Source: Oxytricha trifallax
Lineage: Eukaryota > Ciliophora > Spirotrichea > Sporadotrichida > Oxytrichidae
Length of the DNA: 64,000 bases
Assembly (NCBI GenBank): GCA_000711775.1
Contig: ARYC01001407.1
Location: 17,579 to 81,578 of the forward strand
Direction of reading: 5' to 3'
Within the stretch, counting starts at the first letter, position 1. Each line of letters begins with the position of its first letter. Under the pieces are notes generated by a model that was not told where the DNA came from, ran no database searches, and was given only the letters and a program-made list of their open reading frames with translations. Position numbers and translations under genes: made by a program. Shown piece after piece: positions 58,741 through 64,000 of the stretch.

Positions 58741-61700
58741 TTCCATTATTTTCAATCTATTAACTTGATATACTTACAAATTAAATTTCAATTTATTTAA
58801 GAAAAATTTTGAGTATATGTTGTATAAAGTAATTGGCTATGGAGTAATACTACTCAGAAAATGCATTGATTCGTTATAAAGAGACACACTTTAACACCGA
58901 TATTTCAGTTGAATTTATTTGATTTTTTATAAGTTAATTCATTATTTTGTGTTTTTTCTTTTAAAAATATGGACATTTGCCTTGCTTCATTACTTGTAAA
59001 AAAAAACTTTAATTAAACTAGTCAGATAAAAAAGAAGACAAAATATATCTATACAGATTAAAGTGATCATACTACATATTTTATACTTGATAAAGAAGAG
59101 AGTTATTGCTATTAGAATACTCATTCCTTATCATTAAGAACTAAATTCACTAGAATGAACAGAAGAGAGATATTAGTTTCGTATAAACTAGATGCCTCGT
59201 CTAGAACGGAGAGGATGCTTCTCATTGGTGAGAACTTGCTAAATTAACTGTTTTTATTAAAACAATATATTAAATTTATCCTGAAATTTCACATTGACTT
59301 ATTAACATTTGTTTATTACGAGCTTTGCTAATTGTATAATCCATCTTGAATTGGATATATTATTTTAATATATTATGATTTAATTAAGAAATGTAGATAT
59401 CAATTAGGTTCTAAGGAGTTATAGACATGTTCCTAAATCTATTAACAATATTAGTTCTAAAATATAGATCTACCTTTTGATTGAGAGGCAAATACCAAAC
59501 CATATATATTTTATGAACTTACAATCTTTTAGCCCAATTTGTAAATTTTCAATAATGCTTTTCTAGATCTGAAAATTACCAAAAAAATGAATTAATTCAG
59601 TGGAAATTCAAAATAAGTTATCCAGTTGAAATTTGCCTAGATTTTTCCTGTTTAAAAGACAAAATAATACATACTATCTTTTAACATTTTAATTCGGATA
59701 TCTTTTACTTAAATATGTTTCTTAATGGCAGAAAAAATTTAATTGAAATTTTATTATTATTTAGAAAAGAGCTTAAAAAAGACATTGGGGGCTATATTGT
59801 ATAAAAAATATATTGTATTTTTATTCAACCCACTTATACAAATGAAAAGAACTGTTTCATTCAAAATATTTCAAATATTTTGCATATAGTGTATCAAATG
59901 GCATTGCCAGTCCTATTAAGATAGATTAAATACAAAACATCTTTGAGAAAAATGATATAGCCACGAATAATTTATTTAAATTTACTAAGAATACTTATAA
60001 TAAATACTCACACTAAATATAAAAAAATATACAGATAAATTAAATTAATAATTTCAACGAAATAACCAAGTTATCCCAAATTATTCCTGAGTTTATGTCA
60101 GAGTTGAATTTATAAACCAGAAGTTGAGTAATTGTGAACTTTTGGTAAATCATATGTCATCAATCATTAAAAATCAAGCAATATTCTCATTAAATGAATC
60201 TGATGTTAACTATAAATGGATCTATATTTAATTTATACAAGAGTATAATAATTAATGCAATTATTTTCGCTCTAAAGAATTATAGCTACTATATAACTGG
60301 TCTATTTATATACATTTATGCCTAGCTCATTATTAATAAACAGCATTTACCTCTTAAAGATCATCCAATTTATTATGGTTTACATATGATAAAAATGCAT
60401 ATTATTTTACTCTCCTAACAATCATGCTTCAGTCATTTAATTCGCTTAATAAATATGATTTAATTAAGCATACAGCAATAAACTGTAGATGTCTTTAGGT
60501 TACTAGATTAGATGTCTTCAGTGTGAAATTATTTTTATTTAATTTTAAGCTTGATTGATAGCTTGTTATTAATTAATTAAACCCATCACTATTGCTAAGA
60601 GGAAACCAAATGCAATAGTCAATAGATCGATTGCTATCAGTAAATAATATTTAATTCGGATACATTTATTTTAAATCATTTACTTAAAATAAGTTCTGTT
60701 TAAATCTCACCTTTAATAATTTTTAGATTATATGAGGACTAATCTTGGAATTCAACTAGAAATCTTTCTTTGGGTTTGTGAGAGCTAACTAGACAGCAAG
60801 TAATATGTGTATTATTTTTAAAGCATAGATTTTACAGAACTAAACATTAGTTTTTTAATATTCTTTTATGTTCATAATAGTTTCGTAATGAATTTTTCAA
60901 CATTTAGTTTATCACATCTTTCTAGACTTAAGCAATTGAGAATTTTAAAAAATCTTATTCTGCCAATAAATTTATTTTTGCTGTATATTTTTGGCATTAT
61001 TCATCATAGTTGCAAGCATGTTCTATGCTTTTAGCTATTCTGTGAGAAATATTAAGAAATGTACATTTATTTATCTATTAAGCTCCATAAATTTTTGATT
61101 CAATATTATATTTAAATGGTTTACTATAGTATATCTCTTATCAAAATATTTCTTCTTTAAAACTACCATAACATCAGGAATATACTATGAAGATACATTA
61201 AAACAGACTACATTCATAGGAATATGAATATTAATATATATTGGATTTTATATTATAATATTTCAACTCTTCTTTAGAAATTAAAATGAAATTAGTTAAT
61301 TTTATAGTAACAAATTATAATTTATTATTCAGTGTTTAATGCCACCTTAGCTGCGAGGCTTTTTCAGAGTATATTAAATTAAATATTGTCAATAACACAC
61401 AATATTCGAATATTTTATAAATTTGTCTAATATAACTTAAAAGTTATTATTATGTCATAATTTAAAATGAAATTTATGACTTTATGGTAAATTTCTTATT
61501 ATTTTGCATGAATAAGACCTACAATAGCTAAAGCTCTTTAATGATTTCACATTTAAATAAAATGTTGTTAATTAGGTAACTAAATGCTGTTGAGTTAGTT
61601 GTCATCATATATGATCAGATTGGTTATACCGCAGTAAAGGTATATTTATTGATATGTAACATTTGATATATCGAGTGTATCTTAAGAGGAGTGGGTATAT

Positions 61701-62601
61701 ATTTATTATGAATGCACGATTAGTATATTTAATTTAGATAATTGCCAACAATTAATCAGTAAATATTAACATTTAGCTTATTCAATCAACTTTAGCATCT
61801 TTATTGCTTTCCTAATGACTTAATATGTCATATCTATTCATATATATTTTAAATAAAGTGCTAAATTAAGTTGAGTACTCATTCTTTTTTAAGGACTTAG
61901 TGAAAAGTAGTGCTTACTGCATTTTTTTGTTCTTACTAATTTACATTAACTATTATATATTTCTGGAGAGTCAACAGGTTCAACCATTAGGATTGAATAT
62001 ATTTTCTATCGTTAAGAAAAACATATTTCTATTATTTGATCTTATATATTTGCTACTATTTATTTCTTGCTACTCTCATTAGAAATATCATTATATATAC
62101 CTTTGATATCACTTGAATGTAGATTTTTAAATTAGTGATTTAATCTAAAACTATCAGGACCATATCTTAAGGCTATACTTGTTTGTAATGTATTTTGATT
62201 GGTTTTTCCTTCACTTGATTTATTTTTTAATTATTTAGTCATTTCATCTTAACTTGAATCGTCATAGTCACTTTTATTATTCAAATTTATAGAATCAAAA
62301 TTGAAAATAGATTGAATTTGTTAAGAATATATTTTAGAGTAATCTATAATAATTAATACTTATGTGTGATTTAAACCCCTTTATTTTAATTTTTTGCTTT
62401 CAAGATTATTATTAAAACCCCAAGAGTAATTTTTTAGAGAATCGTGAGTATGATAAATGCTGAACTAATATACATCTATAAATATTTACGAAAAAGTCAA
62501 AACCCATTATGAGAGATTGGAAAAATCAGTGGAAAGTGAAATTAAAAAGTGATTTATAAAACCCTTAATTTAAACTATTAAACGATTAAATATTTTTAAT
62601 G
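58741..62601. other. AT-rich germline DNA, degenerate C4A4-like tracts at the end
   Basis: No supported gene on either strand. Between about 62370 and 62575 there are several AAACCCC/AAAACCC variants (TTAAACCCCTTTA, TTAAAACCCCAAGAG, TCAAAACCCATTA, AAAACCCTTAAT), reminiscent of those at 28.5 kb. Confidence 0.4.
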
Positions 62602-62689
62602 ACAAAACATGGCAGACTTTGTTGCAGTCGAGTCTTTCAGCGAATACTGAGCTAGCGGGGCGAACTTAAGGTCATTTTTTAGCCCTTCG

Positions 62690-63215
62690 AAATCTAGGAG
62701 GAATTTGGGTGCTCGGGGCACACAGCACACGCCCTGGCGAAAGTTGCGCTTGATGTAGTATTTGCAGTCTCCCGGTCTACTAATTAATCACAACTCTCAC
62801 TCAAGACTGCTGCATCAGGGAATGCCCAGTCTCTCACACGAAGAAAAACCAGTCTGGAGATGTCATCGCCTGGAAGGAAGTTCTGCTCTTGAGCATTGGC
62901 CTTGAATATTTGCGATACCTGGGCGCGGGGATCAAGCAATGGGTACTGAGTGGCATCGGGCGCCTACCTATAGGCAAGCAGGGAGGCATTAGCTGCTCCA
63001 CGAGTTGAGTAGAGGAGTGCTCGGACATCGGGACCTCGTCATGAGTCGACAATGGCTGCTCGACTAGGGGCTGCGCAAGACCTGTGCATTCTTTGATGGC
63101 TTGGCCTCAGGAGGAGCGCTAGTGGTAGCAATTGCAGTGGATAAGTGCTCTGTCTACTCATCAGAGCTGTTGGACCCCTTCTTTGGCCAGGGAGTTGCGC
63201 GAAGTCAGCATGCAC
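62690..63215 (-). CDS. Mirror copy of the fold-back ORF in the left arm
   Basis: Minus-strand counterpart of 63424-63930, including STHDEVPMSEHSSTQLVEQL at about 63040 and the same downstream part with few substitutions (RKYSRPMLKSR where the right arm has RNSSRPMLKSR in the alternative frame). The two copies read away from each other, so a promoter in the spacer at 63200-63400 could serve both. Confidence 0.4.
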
Positions 63216-63423
63216 AAGCACAGTAGCAGACTAAGAGGGCAACCTAGATTTCCTCTAACATGAGTTGCAGATTTCTTAAAAGGCTATTAGGAATTCATTA
63301 AGAGATTTCCTCTGGATCACAGAGCTTTTACTCATAAGCACAAGCCACTTTTCCACCCCATGCCTGAATTGAAATCCTGAGGCGCTACAGGAGAAAGGCG
63401 TTAAAAGCCCCCCTGGCGAAGGA

Positions 63424-63930
63424 GGTCCAACAGCTCTGATGAGGAGACAGAGCACTAATCCACTGCAATTGCTACCACTAGCGCTCCTCCTGAGGCCAAG
63501 CCATCAAAGAATGCACAGGTCTTGCGCAGCCCCTAGTCGAGCAGCCATTGTCGACTCATGACGAGGTCCCGATGTCCGAGCACTCCTCTACTCAACTCGT
63601 GGAGCAGCTAATGCCTCCCTGCTTGCCTATAGGTAGGCGCCCGATGCCACTCAGTACCCATTGCTTGATCCCCGCGCCCAGGTATCGCAATTCTTCAAGG
63701 CCAATGCTCAAGAGCAGAACTTCCTTCCAGGCGATGACATCTCAAGACTGGTTTTTCTTCGCGTGAGAGACTGGGCATTCCCTGATGCAGCTGTCTTGAG
63801 TGAGAGTTGTGATTAATTAGTAGACCGGGAGACTGCAAATACTACATCAAACGCAACTTCGCCAGGGCAGGTGCTGTGTGCCCCGAGCACCCAAATTCCT
63901 CCGAGATTTCGAAGGGCTACAAAATGACCT
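63424..63930 (+). CDS. Coding-like frame in the right arm of the fold-back element
   Basis: Segments in order: SNSSDEETEHQSTAIATTSA with PPEAKPSKNAQVL (63430-63525), LAQPLVEQPLSTHDEVPMSE with HSSTQLVEQLMPPCLPIGR (63520-63630), then PLLDPRAQVSQFFKANAQEQ, FLPGDDISRLVFLRVRDWAF (63655-63780) and, in another frame, CKYYIKRNFARAGAVCPEHP (63830-63900). One-base shifts join them. Low-complexity start and a globular end are reminiscent of a structural polyprotein start, but no family is recognised. The left arm (62700-63220, minus strand) encodes the same. Confidence 0.4.
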
Positions 63931-64000
63931 TAAGGTCGCCCCACAAGCTCAGTATTCGCTGAAAGACTCGACAGCAACAAAGTCTGCCATGTTTTGTAAT

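Larger units (their letters stand above)
62602..63997. mobile_element. GC-rich 1.4-kb fold-back element
   Basis: The sequence starting ACAAAACATGGCAGACTTTG at 62602 is mirrored by the sequence ending CAAAGTCTGCCATGTTTTGT at 63997. Arms are about 600 bp each and nearly identical (a few per cent differences), with a spacer of about 200 bp (63200-63400). GC is over 50% against about 25% outside. Both arms carry the same coding-like frame read outward from the centre. The bases after the right end are AAT up to the window edge, and before the left end AATG, so a duplication AAT(G) is possible. Sharp ends and the composition jump point to insertion of a mobile or foreign sequence. Confidence 0.75.

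Overview
The window looks like germline (micronuclear) DNA of a spirotrich ciliate of the Oxytricha/Stylonychia type. Seen directly: (1) long frames open only if TAA and TAG are read as Gln, with TGA as the stop; (2) A+T-rich DNA with genes split by tiny GT..AG introns (31, 35, 39 and 75 nt read); (3) one gene (13.0-14.06 kb) cut by four short AT-rich inserts bounded by direct repeats, the pattern of internal eliminated sequences (IESs) with pointers; (4) a transposon whose ends begin with two C4A4 telomere repeats, as in the telomere-bearing elements (TBEs) of Oxytricha. I cannot fix the species.

Layout. 0.1-21 kb is gene-rich: a Q/N-rich protein (+), a NEK-like protein kinase (-), a long Q-rich gene (+), two Q/S-rich disordered genes (-), the IES-interrupted coiled-coil gene (+), a TPR-repeat gene (-), a fragment of an extracellular-domain gene (-) and a Q/N-rich gene (-). 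21.8-28.3 kb (-) is one very large gene for a cysteine-rich, multi-pass membrane protein. 28.5-36.2 kb is transposon territory: a 1,219-bp non-autonomous TBE-like element with 73-bp telomeric inverted repeats and a GAGT target duplication, inserted in an open frame; then a Tc1/IS630-type DDE transposase (-) and a large frame-broken ORF (+) of similar composition. 36.2-37.3 kb holds part of another gene.

37.3-48 kb is mostly AT-rich germline DNA with a 266-codon open frame, a broken basic-protein gene (41.8-43.2 kb) and two copies of a TA-flanked palindromic MITE. 48.0-52.2 kb is repeat-rich: a gene fragment, a 1.2-kb terminal-inverted-repeat element carrying an ORF, a GC-rich structured island and a large inverted repeat. 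54.9-58.7 kb has a TBE-sized (about 4 kb) set of three degenerate genes: zinc finger plus MT-A70 methyltransferase (-), a short acidic ORF (+) and a DDE transposase (-), with no telomeric ends visible. 58.7-62.6 kb is AT-rich without genes I can support. 62.6-64.0 kb is a GC-rich 1.4-kb fold-back element.

The host genes share no visible pathway; what links the window is genome rearrangement, with IESs, TBE-type transposons and MITEs lying between and inside somatic genes. Many frames break by one base at A or T runs, so either the assembly has homopolymer errors or several genes are decaying. Coordinates of multi-exon genes are outer limits; internal introns, IESs and frame breaks are given in the text.
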